Shown here piece by piece: positions 31,094 to 39,774 of a stretch of DNA of 64,000 bases. Numbering within the stretch: the first letter of the stretch is position 1; each line of letters begins with the position of its first letter. The notes under the pieces are model-generated. The model was given only the letters and a program-made list of their open reading frames with translations. It made no database searches and was not told where the DNA came from. A program made the position numbers and the translations under genes. The stretch spans positions 656,001 to 720,000 of the forward strand of contig JAIVFI010000019.1 in the NCBI GenBank assembly GCA_025558095.1. The letters run 5' to 3'. Source of the stretch: Hyaloraphidium curvatum. Lineage: Eukaryota > Monoblepharomycota > Hyaloraphidiomycetes > Hyaloraphidiales > Hyaloraphidiaceae.

Positions 31094-31930
31094 TCAGTCC
31101 GCCCAACCCCTCCCCACGATCTTGGCCACCGTCTTGATCCCCTCGTTCGTCGGCGGCACCTCGACATCCCCCTCCTCCTCCAGCGCCTTGAGCAGCCTCG
31201 CCATCACCCGCTCCCTGTTCCTCCTCCCGCCCCCGGGCATCCCCGCGTGCTTGTCGAACACCTTGACCCACAGCGTGCCCCCCTTTGCCAGCCACGCGCG
31301 GACGCCGGCGACGGCGGGCTCGAACTTCTTGTTGATCCCCGTGCCGACCGCCAGCTCTTTCAGGAGGGGGTCGGAGGCCAGCAGCTGGGCCATCTGCCGC
31401 TTGTTGGGGTAGACGGCCTTGGGGAAGAACACCTGCGCCGCGGGTGCCGGCGGCGTGCCGGACTTTTCCCGGCGGGGAGGGGGCGTGCCGGCCGGCAAGG
31501 GCGGCAGCTTGCCCCTGACCCGGACCAGGGGCGGCCGGGCGCGGTCGTTGACGAGCACCAGCTCGAACCGCGACCCTTTCTCCTTCGCGGCCCTCAGTGC
31601 GGAGGAGAGGGGCACGATGCCCGCGGGAGGGACGACGAGGTCCACGGCATCGGGGCCGTACTCGGGCGGGCTGCCCGACGCGACGAGTTCGGCGTGGCGC
31701 GCGGCCACGACGGGCCCGATCCGCCCGTCGGTGGGCATTATCCGTCGCGACGCCCCAAAGGAAGAGAAGAAAGGGCGGGAAGGGGGGAGGGCAAGGGGCG
31801 GGGGTCCTGACGGCGGTCCGGCTCTGCAGAGGGCGGATGCCGGGGCGGGCGGTGTCCGGGGGCGGCGGGACCACCGCAGGGCACAATGTCGAGTAAATAA
31901 GAAGCGGAGAACGCGCGGGGCAGAGGCCAT
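31094..31930 (-). CDS. Mitochondrial translation initiation factor IF-3
   Basis: Single-exon protein of 278 aa. The N-terminal 64 residues are Arg-rich and almost free of acidic residues (MASAPRVLRFLFTRHCALRW), a good mitochondrial presequence; this decided the start rather than the Met at 31738. The IF-3 N-domain follows (IVPLSSALRAAKEKGSRFEL then NDRARPPLVRV), then a Pro-rich linker, then the C-domain (KKFEPAVAGVRAWLAKGGTL, KVFDKHAG, ARLLKALEEEGDVE). IF-3 keeps ribosomal subunits apart and checks initiator tRNA in bacteria and mitochondria. It lies tandem to and downstream of the aldo-keto reductase, about 160 bp apart. Confidence 0.8.
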   Translation of the reverse strand: MASAPRVLRFLFTRHCALRWSRRPRTPPAPASALCRAGPPSGPPPLALPPSRPFFSSFGASRRIMPTDGRIGPVVAARHAELVASGSPPEYGPDAVDLVVPPAGIVPLSSALRAAKEKGSRFELVLVNDRARPPLVRVRGKLPPLPAGTPPPRREKSGTPPAPAAQVFFPKAVYPNKRQMAQLLASDPLLKELAVGTGINKKFEPAVAGVRAWLAKGGTLWVKVFDKHAGMPGGGRRNRERVMARLLKALEEEGDVEVPPTNEGIKTVAKIVGRGWAD

Positions 31931-32091
31931 CGACGCGTTTCGGCGGGACGCGAGCGGGCTGTTTGTCTCCAGGATCCGCGCCTTCCGAGCCATCAAATCC
32001 AAGATCAGTTGCTCAATCGGCGACTGGATTGGAGGCGGAAGATCTCTATCGCAAAGACTACGAATGCAAACCCGCCGACACTGCATCCTGG

Positions 32092-33760
32092 TCACCCCAC
32101 GATCTTGCCCGGCGCCGACTTTGTGAACCGGCTGCTCTGCCTGCGAAAGACGCTCCCCCGTGAGCCACGCGCACCGCACATCGCGCGGGACAGAGCAGAC
32201 CCACCAGTCCGTACCACCGAGGAACGTGTGCGGGAACCCGAGGTCGATCGCCGAGACGGCGTCCAGCGCCTTCATGTCGTCGTCGTCCAGCACGACGTCC
32301 AGGGCCGCGATGTTGTCCTCGAGCTGGGCGACGGTGCGCTGGCCGAGCAGGATCGTGTTGACGTTGGGCTGGCGGAGCATCCAGGCGATGCAGATCTGTG
32401 GGCCGCATCGCGTCATCGGGTCAATTTGCGTTGCGATCCCGACCACCAGCGACACCCACCTGTCCCATCTTTGCCTTGTGCTTCTTGGCGATCTCCTCCA
32501 CCTTGTCCGCGATGTTGTAGTCCTTCTCGGACATGACCGCCCCCATCCTCGTCGCGTCCGCGTCCTTCTCCCCGCCGCGCTTGTACTTGCCCGTGTACTT
32601 GCCCGCGCCGAGGACGCCCCAGGGGATCACCGACAGGCCGAGGTCGCGCGCCATGGGCATCACGTCGCGCTCCATGTCGCGGAGGCCGATGGAGTAGTGC
32701 CCTGCGGAGCGGCGCGGGTCAGCAAGCCGCTCGCACCCACAGCCGAGCACGACGGACCCTGGTAGAGCACGAACGGGCTCCAATTCTTGAGCTGCGCGAT
32801 GGTGTTGCACTGCGCCACCACCCAGGCCGGCGCGTCCGAGATGGCGGGGTAGAGGATCTTGCCCTGCCGCACGAGCACGTCCATGGTCTGCATGATCTCG
32901 TCGGGCGCGCAGGCGTAGTTCCAGTCTGTGGGCGTCGGCAGGAGGGATCCGTGGTCAACGAAAGTCGGCCGCGGTCACGGTCGAAACCCACAGTGGATGT
33001 AGTAAATGTCGATGTATGAGGTCTGCAGCCTCTTGAGGGAAGTCTCGACGGCCTGCATCAGGTTCTTCCTCGCGTTGCCCTCGTTGTTGATGTTGACCAC
33101 TCCCGGCGCGTTGTCCCGGGGCCGGTACGCGCCGCTGTACTTGGTCGCGATGACCAGCTCCTCGCGGTTGCCGCGCTGCGCCATGAACTCGCCGAGCCAG
33201 GTCTCGGAGTCGCCGCATTGGTACTGGGAGGCGCAATGAGGTGAATCCAAGGGCGGAAGGGGTAAGAAAGGGCACATACGTTTACGGCGGTGTCTGTGAA
33301 GAGCAAACACATTGGAGAGAGGTCAACGGCGTCCGACAATCGACGGTCCACTTCACGAGTCCCCACCGATGAAGTTCCCCCCGTGCTCGATGAACTTGTC
33401 AAAGATCTTCAGCGCCTCCTCCTTGCTGCACGGCCCCACGAAGTCCTCCCAGCCCTTGCCGAAGTTCATCGCCCTGTGCGCAGAAGGCGTCAGCCCCCGG
33501 ACGCGGCCCCATCGGACGAGTCCCACCCCAGGCATATCGGCGACACGCGCACGCCCGCGAGTTTGGAGAGCCGCCGGTACTCGGCGACTGTTCTCCGGCA
33601 CAATGGGGCGCGATGCGGGGCGGGGAGACATTCGGTGCGTCGGGAAGGTCGCGCGCGTCAGACCAGGCCGAGGGCGCGCCGGAGCGCCGGAACACTTGCG
33701 TTTGGACGTAGGGCGGTACGGAGACCCGTAGAGGGCGCGCTGGGTGGCTTCGGTTGCCAT
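32092..33760 (-). CDS. Aldo-keto reductase
   Basis: NADPH-dependent reductase of the aryl-alcohol dehydrogenase-like AKR group. Nine exons: 33760-33694 (tentative), 33587-33527, 33473-33367, 33293-33280, 33223-32992, 32925-32758, 32701-32460, 32395-32205 and 32140-32092; these sum to 376 aa in frame. Splicing restores LAGVRVSPICLGAMNFGKGW, GGNFIDTAVNYQ (catalytic Asp region), EELVIATKYSG, SYIDIYYIH (catalytic His region), WVVAQCN, PWGVLGAGKYTG and NTILLGQRTVAQLEDNIAAL. Exon 4 is only 14 nt, yet it encodes the conserved DTAVN. The exon 1 donor is the weak point of the model. It ends about 160 bp before the IF-3 start. Confidence 0.86.
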
Positions 33761-33989
33761 TGGCGCGTGGCGGGAAGGGGATGTTTGGGCGCGTTGGCGC
33801 CGACGACGCCGCCAGGCCGACGCCGCGGTGCAACTGGACGAGCTCCTGGATTATCTCAAGGCGCCCAGGAATCTCTGTCTATACTTCCCCCTTTTTCGTC
33901 CCCGAACAAAGATGGCTACCCATTTTTCCCCCGAACCCCATGCGACTGAAGCCGCGCCCTTGCCGAACCCCTCAAAATGCCCGAGCCGC

Positions 33990-35243
33990 TCAGTACCCGT
34001 CCTCGATGGCGCCGGCGCCGCCCGTGGAGCCGGCAGCGGCGGTGGTCGTGGCGGGCAGGGCGGTGACCTTGATGATCACTGCGAGGAGGCCGGGGATGGG
34101 CGGGCAATCGGGGCGGGACGTCAGGTCGGGAGGACGGGAGTACGGAAAGAGGTCAGATCGCGCATGCATCGCCAGGGGGGAACACGTACGGGGCACACCG
34201 CTGGAGACCGAGGTGGTTGTGCCGGCGACCGAGGTCGTGTTCGTCGAGCAGGGCAGGGTGATGGTCGAGTACTCGGTCACGAGGCGGGTCGCCACGACCT
34301 GCGCGCCATGTCAAGACCGAATCAGGACACCAGATCACGATCCGACCCGGACTGAAGCCCACCTTGACGGTCACCACGCTCGTCACCACGCTGGTCTGCG
34401 TCTCGTAGCTGGTCGTGGGAACGGTGACGTAGTTGGCGGTCGGGACAGTGACGGTGGAGGTCGCGTACGAGGTGGCGGTGACGACGGCCTTCACGGTGAT
34501 CACCGAGGTCCTGCGAGGGGCGGGGACGCATGAGGATGCGGGTCGGCGGTAAGGAGAGGGAGAGAAGACAAAGGGTACCTGATCGCGGTCTCGGTGCTGT
34601 CCGCGCAAGGCTGGAATCAGCAGCCATCGCCCCAGATCAGCCGGCCAACACGCACCTAGTGGCAACCGACGTCTGCGTGACGGTGGCGGTCTGGTACGAA
34701 ACGGCCGTCGTCGTGCTCTGCGCATCGGAACCCTCGATCAGCGGCCATCTGAGCCCGGCGAGGCGGCGAAACCCACCACGGCGGTCGAGGTCTGCACGAC
34801 CGTGGTCGGCACGGTCACTGGAGAGAACGGGGAAGTTGATCAGTGCCTGGCCAGGGGCGAAACAGGGAGGGCGGCGCACCGTACGAGATCTGCGTCGAAT
34901 AGAACGTCGTGAAGAAGGACGAGTAGACCGTGGTCTCCGGGCACTGCGAAGCAGGGAGGAGATCAGCACGATGCGGTGCGGGAACAGCAGTTGGGCAGCG
35001 CACCACAACAGCGGTGGTCGCGGCCGCACTGGTGGTGGTCCCCGCGACGCTGGTCGTGTTGGCCGCCACGCTGGTCGTGGTTCCCGCGACAGACGTCGTC
35101 GGGAGCGCCGTGGCCGTCGTGACCGCAACGCTCGACGCGCCGCCCTTGGTGATGTACTGCCGCTTGGCGACGAGAGGCGGGGCGGCCGAGGCGGCGGCGG
35201 CCAGCGCGAGGAGCGCGACGAGGAGGAGGGCGAGGCTGCGCAT
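33990..35243 (-). CDS. Secreted Ser/Thr/Val-rich surface protein, eight exons
   Basis: Protein of 253 aa. Exons: 35243-35004, 34943-34880, 34817-34777, 34717-34656, 34596-34579, 34510-34363, 34298-34199 and 34078-33990, exact in frame. It begins with a signal peptide (MRSLALLLVALLALAAAASA) followed by VAKRQ, a dibasic Kex2-like site. The mature part is built of short Thr/Ser/Val repeats (TTSVAGTTTSVAANTTSVAG; TVTVPTANYVTVPTTSYETQ), which should be heavily O-mannosylated. The C-terminus (GSTGGAGAIEDGY) is not hydrophobic, so it may be secreted or wall-bound rather than GPI-anchored. Exon 5 is 18 nt. No enzyme domain. Confidence 0.75.
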
Positions 35244-36190
35244 CGTGACGGCGGCGGGGCGGGGAGGGCGGGCGGAGGGCACTGGGGAGGTGGAAAGAGA
35301 TAGAGATGATGGTGGAGAACCGTGATGGGCTCAAATAGGGGAAGATGTGGCCAAAAGCCACTCGGTGGGGGCACCAGCCGAGGCATGTGGGCCGATGTTC
35401 CAAATAGCGATGACTGGTTGCCGCAGACTAGCCACCAAACAACCGACAACAACAGGACTCCTCCTGCCAAGCGCCACGTTTTGTCCAAGCGGCAATGACT
35501 CTGGCCTGCTTTGCTGGCCGGTTCGCTGGGCGGGAGGTAGTCTAGGCGGGCTCCTAGCAAGGGCCCGCCGGTCAACCTCTGCACACCGTCCGCAGCTCGA
35601 AATCGGTGCGACGACCGACCGAATCAAGAAACCCCATCTCCAGTTGCAGGGGTCCGAGATGAATCGCACCGCCGCCAAGCCACCCGGCACCGCTTCTCCG
35701 CTGCCGATCCCCTGCTGTCCGTCCACGGACCGGATCCGCACCCGCCGGAGCGTGTGCTTCCGCCGGGCCCATCCCCGCATAACTTCAGCAAGCCTGTCTT
35801 CGAAACAGCATCCCCAATCATGCGCACCTCCGCCGTCGGCCGCAATTTGCCACCGCCGGGGAAGCGGTGGACGGTTCCCGAAAGCCCAGCCATTTCCAGC
35901 CGCCCGTCCGCACTGGCCGTTCCTCACGATGGGCCCGAAGCGCAGCGTCCGGACCAGTCGGACTGTGTGGTCGATCGGCGAAAGAGTCTCCTGCGAAAGA
36001 ACTGTGGGAGATCATGCGGAGGGGATGCGGGGAGCCCGGCGGAACCACAGGTGGGACAGGGGGAAGCACTCGTTGGGACGCAACCCGCTTCGGATCGACG
36101 TTCCAGGGACGCAAACCTTGTTCCGTCAGAACTTCCGGGGACGCAAGGGCGCCCCGCTCCGTGAACCCCAACCACCGGACGAAACACTGT
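35244..36190. other. Intergenic region
   Basis: About 0.95 kb between the divergent Ser/Thr-rich protein (-) and the small Zn2Cys6 gene (+). Open frames of up to about 100 aa on both strands look random (Arg/Ser/Pro-rich, mutually exclusive). It should contain both promoters. Confidence 0.4.
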
Positions 36191-37069
36191 ATGATTTGCC
36201 CGACGACAGTGGCGCCGCTGAGTTGCGACGGGTGCGCGAGGAGGCGCGTGCGGTGCGACCGTGGATCGCCGTGCGGGCTCTGCGAGGAGCTCGGGACGGC
36301 GTGCACGTATGACCGGAGGGTGGGCAAGCGCGGGCCCAAGCGGGCCGAGCGGCGGATTGGGGCAGATGCCGGCGGCGATTACCCTGGCCGGCGGGGCGCT
36401 GCCTACGGAGGGGCGTGGCGAGGCTCGGCAACGGATGCTGCGGCCGCCATTGGCACCTTGGGTGACATCGGGTCGAGCAGCGGGGCCGGGCTGAGTTGTC
36501 AGCAGGTACAGGGGCCAGGACAGATCGTCCCGGCCGGCCACTTCGCGCGCGCAGACCCGGCGTCCTGGCTCCTTTCCGCCCCGTCGGCGCAGTATGTCTG
36601 CCTTCCGGTGAACTTGAACTTGCGCCAACCCATTCCGTGCAGAGACGTTGCTGCCCAAGACTTGACGGCGCAAATGGACCCCAGTGTGCTGGCCTTCCTC
36701 CCCTCGCCCGCGCCATCGATCGACTTGGCGGGTGTGAGCATACAGCACGCATCTTTTGCCAACCCGCGATTCAGCTCCCTTATGGAGCCGTTAGGGCCCT
36801 ACGATGACCTGCAGGGGTGAGCCGACCTCTCCATCTGGTCCGAGATACGCCCTGCTGACCCACCGTCGCGCAGGGCCATGGATCCAGTAGGGGTCGACTA
36901 CCTCAGCTTCCGTGCGGTGAACAGCCAGGTCCTAGACCCGACCGCCAGCCCGTGGACGCCCTACAGCGATGAGGATCCCTGGCCGGCGAGCTCCCGCGAG
37001 GCGTACGAGGAGGGGATAGTCCTGGCGCTGTTGAGGCAGCTGGCTGCGTCGGGTTGGCCTGCAATCTAG
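36191..37069 (+). CDS. Small Zn2Cys6 transcription-factor-like protein
   Basis: Protein of 273 aa; exons 36191-36816 and 36874-37069 (57-bp intron, donor GTGAGC). The N-terminus holds a fungal Zn2Cys6 cluster, CDGCARRRVRCDRGSPCGLC then EELGTACTYD (Cys spacing 2-6-6-2-7), followed by a basic KRGPKRAERR stretch. No fungal-specific TF middle-homology domain is visible; the rest is unstructured, with an acidic C-terminal third (WTPYSDEDPWPASSREAYEE) that might be an activation region. The start at 36191 puts the cluster 11 residues in; the frame is open upstream, so a longer protein is possible. Confidence 0.7.
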
Positions 37070-37230
37070 TACCAAAGCAACTTGCGGATAGAGGCCTCGC
37101 CTTCGCTGATTGACGATCATGCAGTGCGCCAACCGGTCTGCGCGGGCATAATGTCAACCCGGGTCAGCAAAGCCAAACAACGACTCAACACCATCTTCGA
37201 AAAGTGCCTCCCGCGACCGAATCGGCTGCC

Positions 37231-38142
37231 ATGTCGACCCAAACCCCGCCTCCCGCGAGTACCGCGTCCCCTGGCCGCCGCCTCCGCGAGCTGCTCGCGC
37301 GCCCGGGCCTCGTCGTCGCGCCGGGCGTGTTTGACGGCCTCTCTGCGCTGCTGCTCGCGCGGCAGCCCGCCGACGCGGCGTACATGACCGGCTTCGGCGT
37401 CGCCGCGTCGCTCGGCATGCCCGACGCCGGCCTCGCCACGCTGTCCGAGATGGCCGCCCGCGTGCGCCTCGTCGCCTCGGCCTCCAGAGCGCCGCTCATC
37501 GCCGACGCCGACACGGGGTTCGGCGGGCTGCTCAACGTGCGGCACGCCGTGCGCGCCTACGAGAACGCGGGCGCCGCGGCGATGCAGCTGGAGGACCAGG
37601 AGTTCCCGAAAAAGTGCGGCCACACGCCCGGCAGGCGCGTCATCCGCAAGGAGGACATGGTCAACAAGATCAGGGTCGCGGTGGCGGCGAGGAGGGACCC
37701 GGACTTTGTCATCATCGCGCGCACCGACGCCCGGACGTCGCTCGGGCTGGACGAGGCCATCGCGAGGGGCAAGGCCTACGCCGCCGCGGGCGCCGACGTG
37801 GTCTTTATCGAGTCACCCGAGTCCGAAGCCGAGCTCGAGCGCGTGGGCAAGGAGCTCGCGGGCGTGCCGCTGCTGGCCAACATGGTCGAGGGCGGGAGGA
37901 CGCCTGTGCTGCCCAGGGAGAGGCTGGTGGAGCTGGGGTTCAAGATCGCCATCTACCCAGTCACCGGCCTCCTCGCCGCCGCCGGTGCCATGGACGCGGC
38001 CTATGGGCACATCGTTGGCACGGGGAGCAGCATCGGTGCCGCGGCCGGAGCGCCTTTGTCTTTCAAGGGGGTCACCGAGGTGGTCGGGTTCCCGGACGTG
38101 TGGGCGTTCGAGAAGGAGTGGGCCGACGCCGAGGCCAAGTAG
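37231..38142 (+). CDS. Isocitrate lyase/PEP mutase family enzyme
   Basis: Intronless protein of 303 aa. It shows the family's ICL/PEPM barrel: VVAPGVFDGLSALLLARQ, YMTGFGVAASLGMPDAG, LIADADTGFGG (metal-binding Asp), AAAMQLEDQEFPKKCGH with the KKCGH signature carrying the catalytic Cys, IIARTDAR, and VTEVVGFPDVWAFEKEW. Size and motifs match the methylisocitrate lyase/carboxyphosphonoenolpyruvate mutase/oxaloacetate hydrolase group rather than full-length isocitrate lyase. It cleaves or rearranges a C-C or P-C bond of a 2-oxo-acid-type substrate; which one cannot be told. The first 17 residues are Pro/Ser-rich. Confidence 0.87.
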   Translation: MSTQTPPPASTASPGRRLRELLARPGLVVAPGVFDGLSALLLARQPADAAYMTGFGVAASLGMPDAGLATLSEMAARVRLVASASRAPLIADADTGFGGLLNVRHAVRAYENAGAAAMQLEDQEFPKKCGHTPGRRVIRKEDMVNKIRVAVAARRDPDFVIIARTDARTSLGLDEAIARGKAYAAAGADVVFIESPESEAELERVGKELAGVPLLANMVEGGRTPVLPRERLVELGFKIAIYPVTGLLAAAGAMDAAYGHIVGTGSSIGAAAGAPLSFKGVTEVVGFPDVWAFEKEWADAEAK

Positions 38143-38377
38143 GGTAGCGAGGACGACTCAACCATGACCGGCGGTCGAGCCGATGATCCAAAGGAGGAAC
38201 GATGTAGTACAAGCTAGGCTCCAGACACGTCGCCATATTGTTGGGTCGGTCGGCCCGTAGAGGTGGCACCCAAGGCGGGACCCAGGCACCACCCCCGGAG
38301 GTCACCCCTTCGCCGGAGGCCGCAGGTCACGCCGCGTAGGAGGACATGAGCCAAACCGGCAGCGACAGCGGCCCAGG

Positions 38378-39460
38378 ATGCGCATATCGTTCACCCAGCT
38401 GCGGAACGCGTCCCTATTGGCTGCCCTGGCCGGCGTGGCCGCGCTCTCCTTCGCCGCCTTCTCGGACCAAAGTGGACAAATCCGCGCCACCGCCGCCCCC
38501 GAGCGCTGTACTTTCCGGCGGCCTGCGCGGCGCGGCGAGCGGCGGCTGCTCGTCATGAGCCCCGGCGGCGTCGGCGCGACCGAAACCATCCGCGCGCTCG
38601 CCACTTCCCTGGCCCCTGCCAACTGGACGCTCAACGACGCGGACAACCGCGACGGGGCGAAGCATGTCCATCCCGGGGACCCCTGGAGGCGGCGTGCGGT
38701 GGAGTGCTTCGCGCCGGACCGCGTGCTCTACGTGTTCGGGGACCCGGGGGCGGCGGTGCGGGCGCACTACAGGCGCAAGTGGGTCGGGCAGCATTTGTCG
38801 CTGCTGGCGCCGTACCTGGGGCGTTTGGGGGGGTCGGGTGCTCGTCACATCGGACTCCGCGGGGGCCACGCACGGCAGGGGGTCGGTGATCCGGCCGCGG
38901 AGACCCCCCGGACGGCCGCCATTCGGCGCGCCTGGAACCGCAGCCCCCGCGGCGTGCTCTCGTCCGACCTGGGACTCTACTGTGCCGCCGCAATGCAGGC
39001 GGGCTCCGAGCTCGGCGACGGTCCCTTGGACCTCCTCGGCCAGGACGCCTTCATGGACGCGTGGCTGCGGCTCTACGGGGCTTCGCTGGACGGGATGCCT
39101 CCCGCGGAGAGCGCAAACGCTACGGGGCGGGGTCTGCCGTTCAGGTCTGGCATAGACCGGCCCGCGCCGTTCCCGGGGGCGCCGATGCTCCTCCTCGACT
39201 TCCCCTCCTTCGCCTCCGGCGCCGCACGCGACAGGCTGGCATCCTTCCTCTCCGTCCCCGCGGACGCCGTCCCCCTCGTCGGGGTGAAGCCGCGGCGCTC
39301 AGGTGCCACCTTCCGGGGGAAGTGCACGCGGGGATTCGGGGGCCGGGACGCCGACGCCGCCGCGGATGTCTTGGATCGGATGTACGGGGAGATGTATCGG
39401 AGGATGGGGAGGTGGAACGGGGTGCTATTGGAGCGGCCGGTCGGGGCCGGGGGCGGCTAG
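38378..39460 (+). CDS. Sulfotransferase-like type II membrane or secreted protein
   Basis: Protein of 360 aa with an N-terminal hydrophobic anchor (LLAALAGVAALSFAAF). A Gly-rich SPGGVGATETIRALA segment may be the phosphate-binding loop of PAPS-dependent sulfotransferases, and DRVLYVFGDPGAAVRAHYRR resembles their second cofactor motif, but the match is loose. Later parts (LDLLGQDAFMDAWLRLYG, LLLDFPSFASG) suit an extracellular or Golgi enzyme. The stretch around 38830-38950 (GGSGARHIGLRGGHARQGVG) has lower coding quality and may hide a frame-preserving intron ending at an AACCGCAG acceptor. Confidence 0.5.
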   Translation: MRISFTQLRNASLLAALAGVAALSFAAFSDQSGQIRATAAPERCTFRRPARRGERRLLVMSPGGVGATETIRALATSLAPANWTLNDADNRDGAKHVHPGDPWRRRAVECFAPDRVLYVFGDPGAAVRAHYRRKWVGQHLSLLAPYLGRLGGSGARHIGLRGGHARQGVGDPAAETPRTAAIRRAWNRSPRGVLSSDLGLYCAAAMQAGSELGDGPLDLLGQDAFMDAWLRLYGASLDGMPPAESANATGRGLPFRSGIDRPAPFPGAPMLLLDFPSFASGAARDRLASFLSVPADAVPLVGVKPRRSGATFRGKCTRGFGGRDADAAADVLDRMYGEMYRRMGRWNGVLLERPVGAGGG

Positions 39461-39554
39461 CACCCGCGATCGTGCCGGTGCTTTCCGACTCGCTGCTTCC
39501 GCCTGTCCTGAGGCCACTGGGAACCTGCGGTCGGCGCTCGTTGGGGCAACTTTA

Positions 39555-39688
39555 CACACATGTCGTACCTGGTCACGGACGACAGGTGCAGGAGGACACG
39601 GCGGGGCGGTACCCGATCCAGGTGCTCAACTCGGTCGATTCGGACATCAACGCGCTCAACTACGGCCTGCACAACGGGCGCAGGGTCC
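39555..39688 (+). pseudogene. Fragment of the chitin deacetylase gene
   Basis: About 134 bp closely matching the minus-strand sequence of the deacetylase exon around 26048-26185, coding for the DLVTDD...GRYPIQ...NSVDSDINALNYGL region. It has a one-base deletion (GACAGG for GACAAGG), a three-base deletion and scattered substitutions, so it is not translatable as such. There is no flanking NodB or CBM18 sequence. It lies in the gap between the sulfotransferase-like gene and the kinase/nucleotidyltransferase fusion, about 13 kb from its source and in opposite orientation. Confidence 0.8.
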
Positions 39689-39774
39689 GGTGTGTCGACG
39701 TTAGAACTGCATCACCCGGGTAATGCCGGGCCAGCGAAGAGCAACATGTCTTCAAAAATGAGGCGGACGATCCG

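Noticed and set aside
35347-36312. Plus-strand open frame of 321 codons before the Zn2Cys6 gene
   Set aside because: Random composition, overlaps equally long frames on both strands, and has no family motif.
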